The translations under genes and the position numbers were made by a program. The notes below the pieces were generated by a model. The model was not told where the DNA came from. It ran no database searches and was given only the letters and a program-made list of their open reading frames with translations. A stretch of 64,000 nucleotides of DNA from Siniperca chuatsi (taxonomy: Eukaryota > Chordata > Actinopteri > Centrarchiformes > Sinipercidae), in contig NC_058053.1 of the NCBI RefSeq assembly GCF_020085105.1, positions 2,579,388 to 2,643,387 of the forward strand, written 5' to 3'. Positions 22,809 through 35,255 of this stretch are shown here, piece after piece (positions within the stretch are counted from its first letter, which is position 1; each line of letters opens with the position of its first letter).

Positions 22809-22890
22809 GGTTAATTTTTGATTTATTTTTCTTCACCTGATTTTCCCTCCCAATTTTATTTGGCTGTAGCCGGGTAGGCATAAAGAGCAG
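22809..22890 (+). promoter_or_regulatory. slc10a2: Candidate slc10a2 promoter with HNF1-like site
   Basis: GTTAATTTTTGAT at 22810-22822 matches much of the HNF1 consensus GTTAATNATTAAC. A TATA-like GCATAAAG lies near 22879, about 185 bp before the start codon. Mammalian SLC10A2 is known to depend on HNF1-alpha, which makes the match plausible. It is only a motif match, so confidence is low. Confidence 0.3.
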
Positions 22891-23065
22891 TGAGCTGGAC
22901 AGTTCTTCTCACTGTCGCCATAATCTTCTCGGATATCGGAGAAGGAGAAGCTGGAGTCGTCCCGTGGAATCTAAGAATTACAAGCTCTGAGGAAGCTCTC
23001 CTCCAGTCTTCATTTATCTTGGGAGCCACTGATTATTGTTCCCTTCTCCCATTACATTGTCCACA

Positions 23066-25680
23066 ATGTCCGTGTTCAAGGCAACAACTGCGGTGCCTAA
23101 TGCCTGCGACTCTCTTGCCACAATCTGTTCAGGCGCAAACTGCCTTGTTCTTGACAGTAACTTCAATGCAGCACTGGGCCTGGTGTTGAGCACAGTGCTC
23201 ACCATAATGCTTGCTATGGTCATGTTCGCCATGGGTTGCACTGTGGATATCGAACAGCTGTGGGGCCACATCAAGAAACCCTGGGGCATCTTCATCGGCT
23301 TCCTCTGCCAGTTTGGCATCATGCCTCTCACAGCTTTTGCCTTGTCCCTGGCCTTCGGCGTGCTACCTGTGCAGGCTGTTGTCATCATCATTATGGGCTG
23401 CTGTCCTGGTGGTTCCGGCTCCAACATTATCTGCTACTGGCTGGATGGAGACATGGACCTAAGGTAAGAAATCAGCTTGGCCGACTGGCTAGTTAAGGAT
23501 GTCTCGTTTGGATGACTGAAAGCTGTCAAGCTATTTGAAAAACCTGTCCACCTGACACACTGGATGGTTTCCTTGTTAATGGTTAACTGTTGGCAGGAGA
23601 AACGGATTCTTGATCTCAGTTTAAAAGGAGCAGGGTGGCATTACTCTCAATATATAGCAGCATAAAGTACACAGCCAATGTGATATCTGAGTTTTATATT
23701 AAAATATATTTTGGAATTATACACAAACTATACAAAATATACAAAACTAGTTTATACATTTGATAATTAGAAAACACAGACAGCTTCAATGTGTTCTTGT
23801 ACGCCCATCATGGGTTAGTGATAGGATAACATTTAGGTCCCATTTAGGCAAATCAGGTGAAATATTTGTTAAATGGCTCCATATAGGACCCAAATGTGTG
23901 TGCCCATGTGGGTTGCTAATGAGGCTATCATGAGGTACAAGTGGGGACCATGTGAGGAATCATTCTCGGGACCCACCCCTTTTTGTGTCCTCATAAGGTA
24001 GCATGTATAGTATGGGCTAATGATTTGGCCAAAATGGGCCCCGGTGAGCAAATACCCAAGTTGATTAGAGACTGACACAGCATCAGTTGCAGTTTTGAAC
24101 TATCACTGACCACCTCCTTATTTTTAGCACACTGCTGGAAAAATAAAATGTCATTGGAGAAGCTTGTTTGACCAACACACTGTCCATATTCTCCCCTCCA
24201 CAGTATCACTATGACAGCCTGTTCCTCTGTCCTGGCCTTGGGGATGATGCCTCTCTGTCTGCTCATTTACACCTCCATCTGGACCTCCAACAGCACCATC
24301 CAGATCCCATATGACAGCATCGGTAAGTAGGCAATTAATGGTTGATTACTAGCCCATGAAGCAAAAAAATATCTTTAAAAATTGTAGACAGACTTTCTAA
24401 GGCATATGTATAATGGGAATGACTCTATGGATGGTTTAAGGGCTTCGTCACCTGTTGATTTATTGTGTTGTATAATCAGTTGTAGTTTTGTTTCAAAAGC
24501 ACTGTACAGTTTTATTATGATCCTAGAATCATGTGATGATATGAAATCTGTGTATCTTCAGGTATCACTCTAGTGGCCCTTCTTATCCCAATTACTCTGG
24601 GAATATACGTTAAACGCAAGTGGCCCCACGTGGCAAAGAAGATCCTCAAGGTAGGAATACTCTGCAATTTATTGCATCCATGTGAATGTTTTATGCAAAG
24701 AGTGACTTCTAAACCTTTCTCAGATCATTTTTGTGAATCTGATAATTGAGAAAAAGGATTTGTTGTGACATTTACATTTTGCATGGCTTTATTCAATGAA
24801 AATTTCTGGACTGGAATTTAATAATGTGTCTGCTCTGCACAGGTAGGGTCAATTGCAGGCTTTGGTCTCATTGTTATCATAGCTGTGGTTGGAGGAATTC
24901 TCTACCAGTCCTCCTGGACCATTGCTCCCTCCCTATGGATTATTGGAACTATCTACCCCTTCGTTGGTTTCGGCTTGGGGTTCTTCCTGGCCCGCTTTGC
25001 AGGTCAGCCTTGGTACAGGTAAGGTGACAGCATTGTAATGATGTTGGCATATAATCATTTTGTTACATAAACATGTATCTTGACTGCTTTATAGTTTAAT
25101 TCAGTTCTATAAATCATGAAACCACTACTGCATCAACAAACGCATATACTAATAAGTTTACTTACTTATGAGGTTGTTTATTATTCCCTGCTCTGTTCAG
25201 ATGTCGAACCATCGCATTGGAGACAGGTTTCCAGAACTCCCAGCTGTGCAGCACCATTGTCCAGCTGTCCTTCAGACCTGCTGAGTTGGAGGTCATGTTT
25301 GCATTCCCCCTCATCTACAGCATCTTCCAGCTAGTGGTGGTAATCATATCTGTGGGAGGTGAGAGTTTAGCAGGCAGTTAAGGATGCCAATTTTCTGCAT
25401 TTTTCAAACAGTAGTACCATTGTTGTTGGATGTAACTGTCACTGTCATTAATCAGTGTTTCTGAATCCATATTGTTTCCGCTACAGGATACCAGGCATAT
25501 AAAAAGTCATGTTGCCGTAGTTCAGCTGATACAGACAGTGAAGCTCCATCCCTGGAAGCTGGCGACGGTGGACCAGCAAAAGAGAAGGACTATGCTGTGG
25601 AAAATAGTGCCTTTGAGTTTGATGAGAATGGCAACAGCGAAGAGAAGGGTAAGGACATTAACAGGAACACCCAGCTGTGA
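23066..25680 (+). CDS. slc10a2: Ileal sodium/bile-acid cotransporter (ASBT-like), six coding exons
   Basis: Exons are 23066-23463, 24204-24322, 24562-24650, 24843-25018, 25201-25358 and 25487-25680; phases agree at every junction and give 377 residues. The protein is a multi-pass member of the SLC10 (BASS) family, which couples Na+ entry to bile-acid uptake at the apical membrane of enterocytes. Signature blocks are visible: [14 protein letters not shown] (78-91), [10 protein letters not shown] (111-120), [20 protein letters not shown], then [24 protein letters not shown] before the last membrane span. The six-exon layout is that of mammalian SLC10A2 and SLC10A6. Residue choice is closer to SLC10A2 (for example [25 protein letters not shown]). 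The C-terminal tail is acidic and longer than in mammals (about 348 aa there). NST in the loop after the second exon is a possible glycosylation site. Confidence 0.9.
23815..24065 (+). repeat. Degenerate interspersed repeat of GGGCCC/CATGTGGG type
   Basis: Within slc10a2 intron 1, short related blocks recur: CCATATAGGACCCAAATGTG, CCCATGTGGG, GGACCATGTGAGG, GGGACCCACCC, AAAATGGGCCCC. I know similar 'tgggcccc...catatgggtta' repeats from fish genomes but cannot name the family. Confidence 0.45.
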
Positions 25681-25971
25681 GATTACAGATCTGCAAATCT
25701 TTGGACTATCAGTATGAACCTCCAGGGCCACAGCACCACTGAAGACAGCAGCCTAACTTAACTGTGGACACACACTGTGCTCTGCAGGCCGCAGGTATGC
25801 CCTACAGGTCCTGTTCTAATCAACTTTGGAAAGTTTCGCAAGAACAGGGGTGCCCAAATGTCTACCGTGGAATGGCCAAAAATTTACTTCAAGGGGGGCA
25901 GTGACTAACACACTGCATTGTATTATGTTGAATTGGCCCTCCTTTCCCTTAATTTATTCATATATAATTAT
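25681..25971 (+). other. slc10a2: slc10a2 3' untranslated region, probable
   Basis: Sequence directly after the stop codon. I see no AATAAA before the MITE that starts at 25972, so the transcript may end within or beyond that insertion. Confidence 0.4.
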
Positions 25972-26361
25972 TTAAAGGAGCAGTGTGTAGGATTTAGTGG
26001 CATCTAGCAGTGAAATTGTGGTTTGTAACCATTTGAATACTGCTCGCCTCACCCTCCCCTTCCAAGCATGTAGGAGAAACTACGGTGGCTGCGAAACTCG
26101 CAAAAGACACGAAAGGCCCTATCTAGAGCCAGTGTTTGGTTTGTCCGTTCTGGGCTACTGTAGAAACATGGAGGTGCTACATGACAGCCTCCGTGGAAGG
26201 GGACCCGCTCCCTCTGTAGATATAAACAGCTTTTTCTAAGGTAATGAAAACACAACAATCCTTATTTTCAGGTGATTATACACTAATGAAAACATACTTA
26301 TGAATATTATATTCCATTTCTGCCAATAGATCCTCCTAAATGTTACACACTGGAGCTTTAA
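25972..26361. mobile_element. MITE with TTAAAG...CTTTAA ends
   Basis: Terminal inverted repeats: left TTAAAGGAGCAGTGTGTAGG, right (opposite strand) TTAAAGCTCCAGTGTGTAAC. The interior has no transposase. This 'cagtgtgtaggattta' repeat is familiar from many teleost genomes. Confidence 0.8.
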
Positions 26362-26880
26362 AACAACTTTACTCTGTACGTTCTGTTAGAAAGCCTGTTG
26401 TGTCCATGTTCCTTGATCTTTACTTGTGTCCTCTTTATATGTCTTATCAATAATTCAAACTAAATATTTAATGCTGTTTATGTGGATTAACCACATTAGA
26501 TACAGGAGAGATTCAGAGAGTTGTTCATGAGTTGGTTCGCTAGTGAGTGAAACGATCTCATCACTACAAAGTCTGCCGCAACTATGTCTATGTTCTCTAA
26601 CATCCCAGCTTCTTCTTCTGTGTTGTCGCGAAGTTTCTGAGCGACAGAGACACGGAACGTCCCTGTTACCATAGTAACTCACTCTCACTCCTGCCTGAAT
26701 GCTCACAGTGCAGAGGAGAGGGAGGGACGCTGTGCTGCTGCGAGAAGAGCCCCTGGCTGAGATTACTCTGAGCAGCATGCAGAGGAATAAATTACAATAT
26801 AGTAGATTTGTTTATATTTCTAGATTTGTCGCTTTTTAGAAATAAAGTCGCTAAGAGGATCTGAAAAGTCGCTAAGTCAC

Positions 26881-26930
<50 letters not shown>

Positions 26931-28955
26931 ACCGGCGTGTGTGTGAGGGGGCGGGGATCTCTATGTTTGCCACAAAAGATTCAGTGGTTGTATGAGCTCC
27001 TAATTCATATTCATATTAAATATTTTGGCAGTAAAAAAAGACCCGTGGCTATAGGTAGGCAGTGGACCAAACCACTGTGAGGCCTACGTGGGGGAACGTA
27101 AAAAACTTAAAACTTAAAAACACACTCGTAGTAGAGAACGAGATCTGTTAACCGTTTTTGTACCAAATACAACACTGATGGACAACAGTGGTTATATTTA
27201 CATTTTTTGATAAAAATTATTGCTAGGGACAATTCAGTAGTTGCTGGATTTTGGTAGGGACATGTCCCTACCGTCCCTCCTCCCTTGGAAAGATGTAAGC
27301 TAGTGGTTTTACATCTGTGTCCAAACAGAAGAAACAGGGCTATACAGCAATACCAGTATATTTATGATGCATATTCACACAAAATTCACAATAAGTGATT
27401 GCTATTCTTCTAATTTACTTTGTCTTTGAAAGCTTGCATTTTCTTCACTTTTCATGGATGTACAGAAACTAAATATTTTACAAAACCTCTGTGCTTTCAT
27501 AATTACCACTATGTTTTATAAATGTGACCTCTGAAATAATGTATTTTTATCAAAAACTTTTTACATTTTTGTTGTGTATTTTGTTGTAATAATTAATGTT
27601 TTGATATGAATACAAGTACTAGTATTCAACTCAATAAACATTAATATTTGTATTAATTAATGCCTTTATGTTATGCATGTGTTCGTTTGATGTAGAAGTG
27701 ATGATTAGGAGAATATAAGGATTTTTGAATATTTGAAAATATTTTAATTATTCAAATGACGTTGGCCCTTATGAAAAAACTGGCACATGTCAATGTTTGT
27801 CTCCTTACCTAATGTAGTAAAATGTTTACACACCACTTCGTCTGTACAAGGTCAGTGTTGCTTTCGAATCATAAAATAATCACATTTAATTCCTACAGTT
27901 GTTCGAAGTCCAGACTGTGACAGCAAACGCATGTCCACAGTCGCTAGACTACATACAGTAGTAAGTGCTGTCATGTGATCATAATCATGTTCAGCTGTCC
28001 CTGACATCAGTTAAGTGCTGAGCCAGATACACTTGAGGGTGTGCTCAACCAACACCCTGGCTGTGTGTCATTAGTAGTTCCACTTCCCCTCAGCCCTTGG
28101 TATTATGTAACAGCAGACACGGCACTTGGACAGCAGAGGGAGAGTGGGCTTAAATGGAACGCACCTGCCCATGTGCACTTTCAGACCAAACTAGATCGAC
28201 CGCCAGCTGTAGGCTTAGGCTAGGCTTTTTACCGACCATCAGAAATACCCGCAGACTCATTTCAATGAGGCAAAGGCGTCTTCTGCAGGTAATTGCAATA
28301 TTTAGGCTCTTTGTAATTAGCTGCATCAGTTTCGGATTTTGACATTTCTGTTTGTGAGCTGTATCGTGATTATCATAGCTATTATTGCTACGGCTTTATA
28401 TCTTACAAAATAGCATGCGTTTACAGATAAGAAATCACACATTCAACTGAACTGTACAACAGTCCACGTACATTTTAACTGCAATTACTTTTATGACATT
28501 TTTCAGTAGAAATATCAAGCTATCACTGATATGTTCTTAATAAAACTATCTGAACTAGGCAACAGGAGTTTTATGTACATTACTGTCACCACCATGGATG
28601 CATTTTCTTGCACCAAATGCATAACTGCAATGAATTGTGGGTGTTATACACTTCCCTCGGGCCTCCGAGGGTCGATCTCACCAAGTTCACTTCAGTTTTC
28701 AGACAAATGGAACGACAGCGGCGGGGAAGTCAACATGTTGAACGACCAAGGAAAGGCAGCCGCTTCCTTCCACAACACTTATCCCTCCTCCTGATGAGTG
28801 CCCTAAAGCTGCCTTCACTTACCGTTGGAAATACTGTGAATTCTCACACTTTCACATGACCAGGATTGCAAAAACAATATGTAGCTTCCCATTTTCAAAC
28901 AGGCGACAAAAAATATTTATGGATAAGAAAACTTGATTTTTTTTATGTTCTCTCT
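26362..28955. other. Intergenic stretch
   Basis: No supported gene. It holds a TG repeat at 26883-26926, a patch with repeated GTCGCTAAG (26828-26878) and a GGGACATGTCCCTACC palindrome near 27258. The latter resembles ends of fish repeats but could not be bounded. A region near 28600-28870 has the look of repeat sequence (AATTGTGGGTGTTATACACTTCC). Confidence 0.4.
26883..26926 (+). repeat. (TG)n microsatellite
   Basis: About 22 TG units. Confidence 0.9.
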
Positions 28956-29432
28956 TAACGGCCCCTGTACACCCACCATGGCACACCCACACAGGTGGTT
29001 TCACTTATTTTGCTTAATTAGTATGCCGTTTAATTAGGCCAGCCAGGCACTTTCTATTCCATCCCCACCTCCAAAGTCTCAAAAGTCAACTTGACGAGCG
29101 AGTGAGTGTTGACCAGTTGCGTGTAGGGAGGGTCGAGGGAGCACGTTTGTGCACGCGTAGCCGAAATGCTGCCTCGCGACTATTTTTTTTCTGCTCGCAG
29201 ATACTGTTCTGTGTGCTCGTTTCACGTGCACGTGCCTGGCAGGTTTTGAGACGAATTACACGCCACAAATTTACACAGTGTTTGATTCAAATCTCTCCTA
29301 TAAGTTTTGTTGCAAGTTGGGCGAGTTTGTGAAGTTTGGTGACCTCATGCAATTCCATCATAGCTCCACCCATCTTCATCCTGAGGAGAGGTCTAATCAG
29401 CTGCAACTAGTTTTGGTGTGCAGGGCCTTTAA
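28956..29432. mobile_element. MITE, GGCCCCTGTACACCCA ends
   Basis: Left end TAACGGCCCCTGTACACCCA and, on the opposite strand, right end TTAAAGGCCCTGCACACCAA form imperfect terminal inverted repeats about 477 bp apart. No coding frame of note lies between them. Confidence 0.6.
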
Positions 29433-31652
29433 CACCAATAATTAACAATGACTTTATACCTGGTGTCTGCCATGTTGACTCTGCCCGGCTCTGGAGTATC
29501 TGCAAAATATAAAATATGGCTTAAAGAATGATAGATACTTTATATCATCTCATTCATTTCCAGCACCTATAAAATAAATGTAAAACAGCTTACTGAATAA
29601 AACTTTAAACAGTTGACAATGAAGAGTAGCTAACAGGCTCAATTGTACGGTGACTTCTGCTACTGCTCTACTCTGCGCTGAAAGTGCATGCGCCTCGCAA
29701 GATCTCGCAGAGCCAAAAAGTGGAATTCCATCAGTAATTTTAATGATTTGTGAGGAGATTTAGTGTTTATGACAAATATTAACCTTTACTATCCTAACAC
29801 CAGTGTTGGCAGACGACCTGTAGCCTGGATGATAATCATATAGGGATTATTAGACCAGAAATATCCCGAAGTTTAGGCTACTGAAGGCCAAGCACTGTAA
29901 TGGTAAAGAGATCAGACCTCAGCTTCAATGTTTAAAAAGTTACACTTCACACAGAATCAGTATCACATTGTTGTGTGTCACAAACAGAACTCATTCACCA
30001 AAGCTGACAGGCAGTTTTGGAAAGTTATCCAAATGATCTTACAGGTATTAAATCAGTAATGAAGCTGCTTCGACGAGCGTGGTCACAAGATGCCGCTGTA
30101 CGACCTGAGCATGTCAAATCAAGGAGCTTCAGTGTCTCCTCACAGTGCATCACGGGACAACTGTCTAAACTCCCACGCTTAAAAACTTACATGTGAGGAT
30201 GAAAAATCACAGGTGGTTAATGCAGGAAATCGTGCAGACTGTAGTAAACGCTATTTGTGTGCACTTCCAATCACAGTCCAATCACTGTTGAACCTGGTAT
30301 TATCTAAGCTTAACAGTAGTTTTCCCCCCAAAAAATACCTTAATATTCAGTTTCAACAATGCTTTACAAACGTTTCCTATGAATCTGTGTGCTCCTGCGA
30401 GGTAAGTGCGTACTGCAGATCAGATTGTGCATGTGCAAAGTGGAGAAACAGTAGCCTACAAAACACAAAAACAAAGTGTTGACAGTCCAGCAATTGGTGG
30501 TAATGCACACTTATGGATGCCAACCACCATAAAACCCACCAGAAGAAGAAGCCAATGCTGTGGACTGGACCGGCTTCATGAGTCACAAACCTTTTCCGTG
30601 TGCAGTGTGTTTTCTAAATAATGTGCATGTGTTGTCAAATGAATGATGTTTTCTTCATTCGCTTGTGTTTTGTCTATTTGTATGTGTTTTCTTAAGGTGC
30701 AGTGTTTGCCCTTGTCGGCCACCGTATAATTGTGAATTACAAAAAAATGTATCTCTGTAGCTGTAGGTAGTAACAAGTCTTGATATAGGTACTGTGTATT
30801 TAATATTAATACTGTCAGGTTATAGGTTGAGCTATTACATAACACGTAAGTGTATTTGTCTTCACTTAACTTCGGCAGCAGGTAGGTAGGTAGGTAACTG
30901 CTAGGCCTACTTAACTTCTTACTCACTTGCTCAGTCCTATTGCTAGGTCTGTCAGTCAGGTAACCCATGTAACATCATTCTGTTACTGTAGAGTCAGACT
31001 GCGAGGCCTACATTTTGTAGCGTAATCTTATCTGAAATATAGCTAAATCTCATTGTACGTACTTCTATTCCGAAAAAAAAAAACATTTTAGTATCGATAT
31101 TTTTGTATTTTTCCACTTATGCAATGTTATGTCCAACCAAGCACCTCAGTAGGCAACAAGTTGTGTTCCCGACTTTCCAATTTAGAAAGCACAGTTTACG
31201 AGGAGACCCTGAATGCAGCAGAAGCCCGTACAGAGAGACAACAATCGGACGGAAGAGGAAAAGTGGGGCTCTCGTAAGTAACTCATTCTTTACAGCAAGT
31301 TTTTTTCATACATGAAATGCCTGTCACCCAGTTTTAGAGTATTACATGAAACATAAGTGAAACATAAGCTGCCTTGTGTCTTATTTGCATCAAATACCGT
31401 TACACTCGGCAAAAAGCTCTGAAAAAGTCCATCTCCTCGTTTCCTGTTTCCTCTCCTTGACCGTTATTACCCTCGTGGAATGTGTTTGCTGTTTCACTTG
31501 GCAGAATGAGACTCTGAAGATGTAACTGAGCTACTTACCGACCTCATACATTCATTTGATCAAGTGTAGCTAAACTCCAAGGTTCAGTACAGTCGTGTTC
31601 CCCTGGAAGCTGAGCGGTAAATTAAAGGGTGGCATCCGTCCCTGCTTCGCAT
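29433..31652. other. Intergenic stretch
   Basis: No gene supported. Short low-complexity patches include repeated GTAG (30884-30895) and an A run at 31073-31083. Small ORFs here have no recognisable features. Confidence 0.4.
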
Positions 31653-32512
31653 CAGGGCTGCAGCTTCCGATTCTTTTAGTAATCGAGTATTCTACCAATC
31701 ATTCCATCGATTAATCGAGTAAACGGATAAGAAATAATTTTGCTTTATTAAAGAGCAATAGTAAATATGTTAAAGAGAAAATAAGACTAAGTCTCTTAAA
31801 ATGAACAACTAATTGGTTTCCTTTTTAGAAAAATCTAATTTTTTATTGCTTAAATTGCAAACAATAATATTATCTGTCAAAGTGAACCCATTTGGTGCAT
31901 TTTTAAAAAAGGGTATATATACTTAAGTGTCAGAACAGAAGTTTGAGCCTGACTACAGCTCAGTAGCATCAGCCTTCACTGCCTTCTGCGTGGCTTCTGT
32001 AGGAGGCGGACAGGAACTGTGACTGTCATCATGAATAACACGAATGAAGCTCGGGCCTTCGCGAACTGACTGCAGCATTTTATTTTCTGCGGTTAATACC
32101 TTGAACAACGCCAAGCTAACTTAGGGACATCATACCTAGCCATGATTAACATTCTTTCCTAGCCTTCATACAGCTCGTGCCGGGTCGCTCTGGGCTGGAC
32201 GCTTTCTGCCGAGATGCTGAAGCACAGACGGCGTGCTGTTGTGGTCGGCTGTGCAGAGCTTCCGTGGACGCTTTCTGTCTCTGTCTCTGGCCGGTCTCCT
32301 CTCTGCGGCTCTCGCTGTCTTCCTCCTCTTTGTAATCCGCGCTGTCAAATCGCTCCGAGCCGTCTCCGATCTCACAGCGTCAGCGTGTTCTGCGACAGTA
32401 ATAATCATCCCTGTGAAACACAATATGGAATTATATGGGTTAAAAAAGCTTCGATGCAAATAATTTGCACTGATGACTTTTAGTAATCGAGTTACTTGTT
32501 TCAGCCTTAGTT
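31653..32512. mobile_element. Non-autonomous hAT-like element
   Basis: The left end CAGGGCTGCAGC is followed by TTTTAGTAATCGAGTA. On the opposite strand, the right end CTAAGGCTGAAAC is followed by AAGTAACTCGATTACT. The GC-rich centre (32160-32400) on an AT-rich surround resembles the promoter part of ZBED-type hAT copies. No transposase is left. An 8-bp target duplication was not found. Confidence 0.5.
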
Positions 32513-32725
32513 GTCATGCCATTCACAAGCCATTGACTAATGTTAGTAACAGCTAATGTTAACGTAATTATCAATAACTAACCTATGCGCCAGATGCATC
32601 GTACAGACTTTACTGTGCAAGAAAGATGCTTAGAAATGTGTCTGATTTAGCTAATCAAAATTTCAACTCGTGTTGTCAAAGTTAGTCACTACTGCAAGAT
32701 TACAAAAATGAAGCATTTAACGTAG

Positions 32726-33266
32726 TAGAAAAGGTTTCAGTCGTAGTCATCTGGACACTGTTTTCAGAATCAAGACGTTTCGGCTCCCATCCGGAAGTCA
32801 TTCTCAATTGTGAAAATGGTCTGAGAACTCAGAAATTTAAGCTACTCTGTGTTGCTTAGGCCCTGCCCTCAGGAAGGAATCTGCCTGAGTGTCTGCTGTT
32901 TACCCTGCCTAGTTTCACCTGAAACTGACCTAATTGTCTCCATGATGGCCCAGTAATCCGGCCCATTGTTTTCTGGCTGCACCTCCCTCATCACTGTTAA
33001 GTACCTGATTAGCATATGATTGGCTTGACCAAACACAGCCAGGAAATTAGCAGACAACAGGAACCATCTCCGTTGCACCTTGGTCAAGCCAATCATATGC
33101 TAATCAGGTACTTAACAGTGATGAGGGAGGTGCATTTTTCACAATTGAGAATGACTTCCGGATGGGAGCCGAAACGTCTTGATTCTGAAAACAGTGTCCA
33201 GATGACTACGACTGAAACCTTTTCTACGATAGAACACTCCTGGACGAATGAGGGACTACACCGTCT
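32726..33266. mobile_element. Fold-back retroelement-like insertion with 12-bp target duplication
   Basis: CATTTAACGTAG occurs at 32714-32725 and again at 33267-33278, exactly flanking the insertion. Inside, 32726-32818 is the inverted copy of 33146-33228 (block GACTTCCGGATGGGAGCCGA and onward), and 32980-33033 is the inverted copy of 33081-33134 (block GCTAATCAGGTACTTAACAG). The left arm has about 160 extra bases between its two blocks. The right end has a unique tail, AGAACACTCCTGGACGAATG. A long target duplication and head-to-head partial copies are a pattern known from Penelope-like and other target-primed elements. The family name is an inference. Confidence 0.7.
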
Positions 33267-33278
33267 CATTTAACGTAG

Positions 33279-34235
33279 GTTAAGTAAGTGAAGCTATAAA
33301 GTTAACCTAGCAGCAGTAAAGCTAGAGGGACATGGCTCCATGTGTGTAAGTTATTTGGGATAACCATTGGTAACACTGTCGAAAGAGACGCTCAGCTGTA
33401 ATGTTTCTGAGAAGGAAGCAGGGTTATATTAGTAAGTGTTCTAATATCACAGCAAACACGAAAATACGAGAAAAAGAGTGAATAGAAGGCAATTGTTTAT
33501 GTGCCATGGTATTTCTTTCCCACACTACTCCATCCTGGTGTGGTAAATTGAGATTAACTGCCACTTGAATCTTCATTCAGATTAGCCTATGTCTTGCTGC
33601 AACATTAGTTTTCTTTGACTCATCATAAGTACCTCAGACTAACATGATGACACATCAAGTTGCAGTCACGACACTTTGAAACAATTCTGTGGCAAGCAAG
33701 ACAAGTTTTAGTGAGTACCACAGACAAATTAAAAATACCAACGGATAGTGGTGCAGACAGGGCACGTGAGTGAATATCGTAACAACCCTTTATCTAGGAA
33801 GCCCTGATATCTAAATGAACCGACCTGTGTCAGGTATTCAGTGCAGTTAAAAGTTGAAAATACAAACTCTCTGAAAGGTATGTAAACTTCTCAGTGAAGT
33901 GTCAGGGCTAAAAAAGCTTCTCCCACGTCAGTATTGTTGCACTGTCACATTTAATTCAGTTGATTGCCAGGATTTACATAGAAACACAGCCATTTACTGA
34001 AATATATTACAAATAGGCCTACAGAGTGACCAGAAAAATACACACATCTTGCAATTCAATAGCTTAGTAATAATTAAGACTTTAATAAAGTGTCCACCTA
34101 ATTTAGAAGAGCAAGCATATTAGAAATGGCTTACAATATAATGCATACCAATAAAACAACACCACAAACTATATCCTAAAAAATATAGGTTAAAGTTATT
34201 ACTTTACCACTGACTCCTTGTTATAAACAGTTATG
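33279..34235. other. Intergenic stretch
   Basis: No supported gene or bounded element. Confidence 0.4.
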
Positions 34236-34640
34236 TAATAATAATATTTATTTATAGAGCACTTTTCTAAACCCACGTTACAAAGTGCTTCACACAAGGG
34301 TTGTCTCATCGAAGGGGTTGCTGTTTTTCTGGTGTATTTTAGTGATTTGTTGAATTAATCCATTAGTAAAATGAAACCATAATTCATCCAGATACACTGA
34401 AGATTAGATTAGATTAGATTCAACTTTATTGTCATTACACATGTACAAGTACAAGGCAGCGAAATGCAGTTTAGGTCTAACCAGAAGTGCAATAAGCAAG
34501 TGCAGGATATAAAGTGTGTGCATAAATGCAGGATAGAGCAGTATTATGAAAATATTTTACAAGTGGTACTATGGACATTATATACAGATGGCAGTACTGT
34601 AAACAGAAGTATACTGATGGATAAGCTATTAGTCAAGTGA
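34236..34640 (-). mobile_element. LINE tail fragments
   Basis: At 34236-34300 an AATAATATTTATTTATAGAGCAC...CAAAGTGCTT block repeats the L2-like tail seen at 6710-6780. At 34405-34640 a second tail starts with four TTAGA units and continues AACTTTATTGTCATTACACA and GCAGCGAAATGCAGTTTAG, a common 3' end of fish LINEs on the minus strand. Neither has coding sequence. Confidence 0.5.
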
Positions 34641-34984
34641 GTTTTATATTAATGTACTTTAATGATAGTTCCTCCTCCATGACTGAGGTCAATGTATTTT
34701 TGATATTTTAGTGTTTATTTAGTCCTCCCTTATCTTGCCAATATTTAGATTCAGTGGGAAATTTTATTTTTTTGCTATACAGTTATGTGATTTTTTTGGT
34801 TTTGTTTGTTTTACTGACCACTTTGCTAAATCACTTTCCTATTAGTGAAGTATTACATTTTTTATCTCTAATAACAAACAAATCAGATCACTCTTTATAC
34901 AAGTAACAATCAGCTGTTCGGACAAGGCATTTGCTGCATGTCACCCCCTCTCGCTCCCCTGCCTTTCCTGTCTCTCTCTACTGT

Positions 34985-35255
34985 GATTATCCAGTAAAGC
35001 AGAAATGCCAAAAAATAATCTTGAAAAAAAACCCAAAAACTGCCGTTTAAGTCATCCATCAAGCAAAAATGCCAAACATTTGATGGTTCCAGCTTCTCAG
35101 ATGTGAGGATTTGCTGCTTGTCCTTAACAAGTAAACTGAATATCTTTGAGTTTGGGACTGTTGCATTTTCCACTCTTTTCTGACATTTTATAGATCAAAC
35201 AATTAATCAAAAAAATAATTGCCACATTAATTGATAATGAAAATAATTAAGTAGA
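34985..35255. mobile_element. Copy of the AATCGATT-type element, degraded
   Basis: The interior blocks AAAAATGCCAAACATTTGATGG, CCAGCTTCTCAGATGTGAGG and TTCTGACATTTTATAGATCAAAC correspond in order to the repeat at 9511-9894 and the copy at 60425-60655. The ends are worn. Confidence 0.55.

Noticed and set aside
23066..25680. Assignment of the transporter to slc10a6
   Set aside because: Length (377 aa) matches SLC10A6 as I recall it, but the conserved residues across the core are closer to SLC10A2. A tree would settle it.
28600..28870. Plus-strand open frames that look like a small exon
   Set aside because: No splice partner or domain; sequence resembles repeat DNA.
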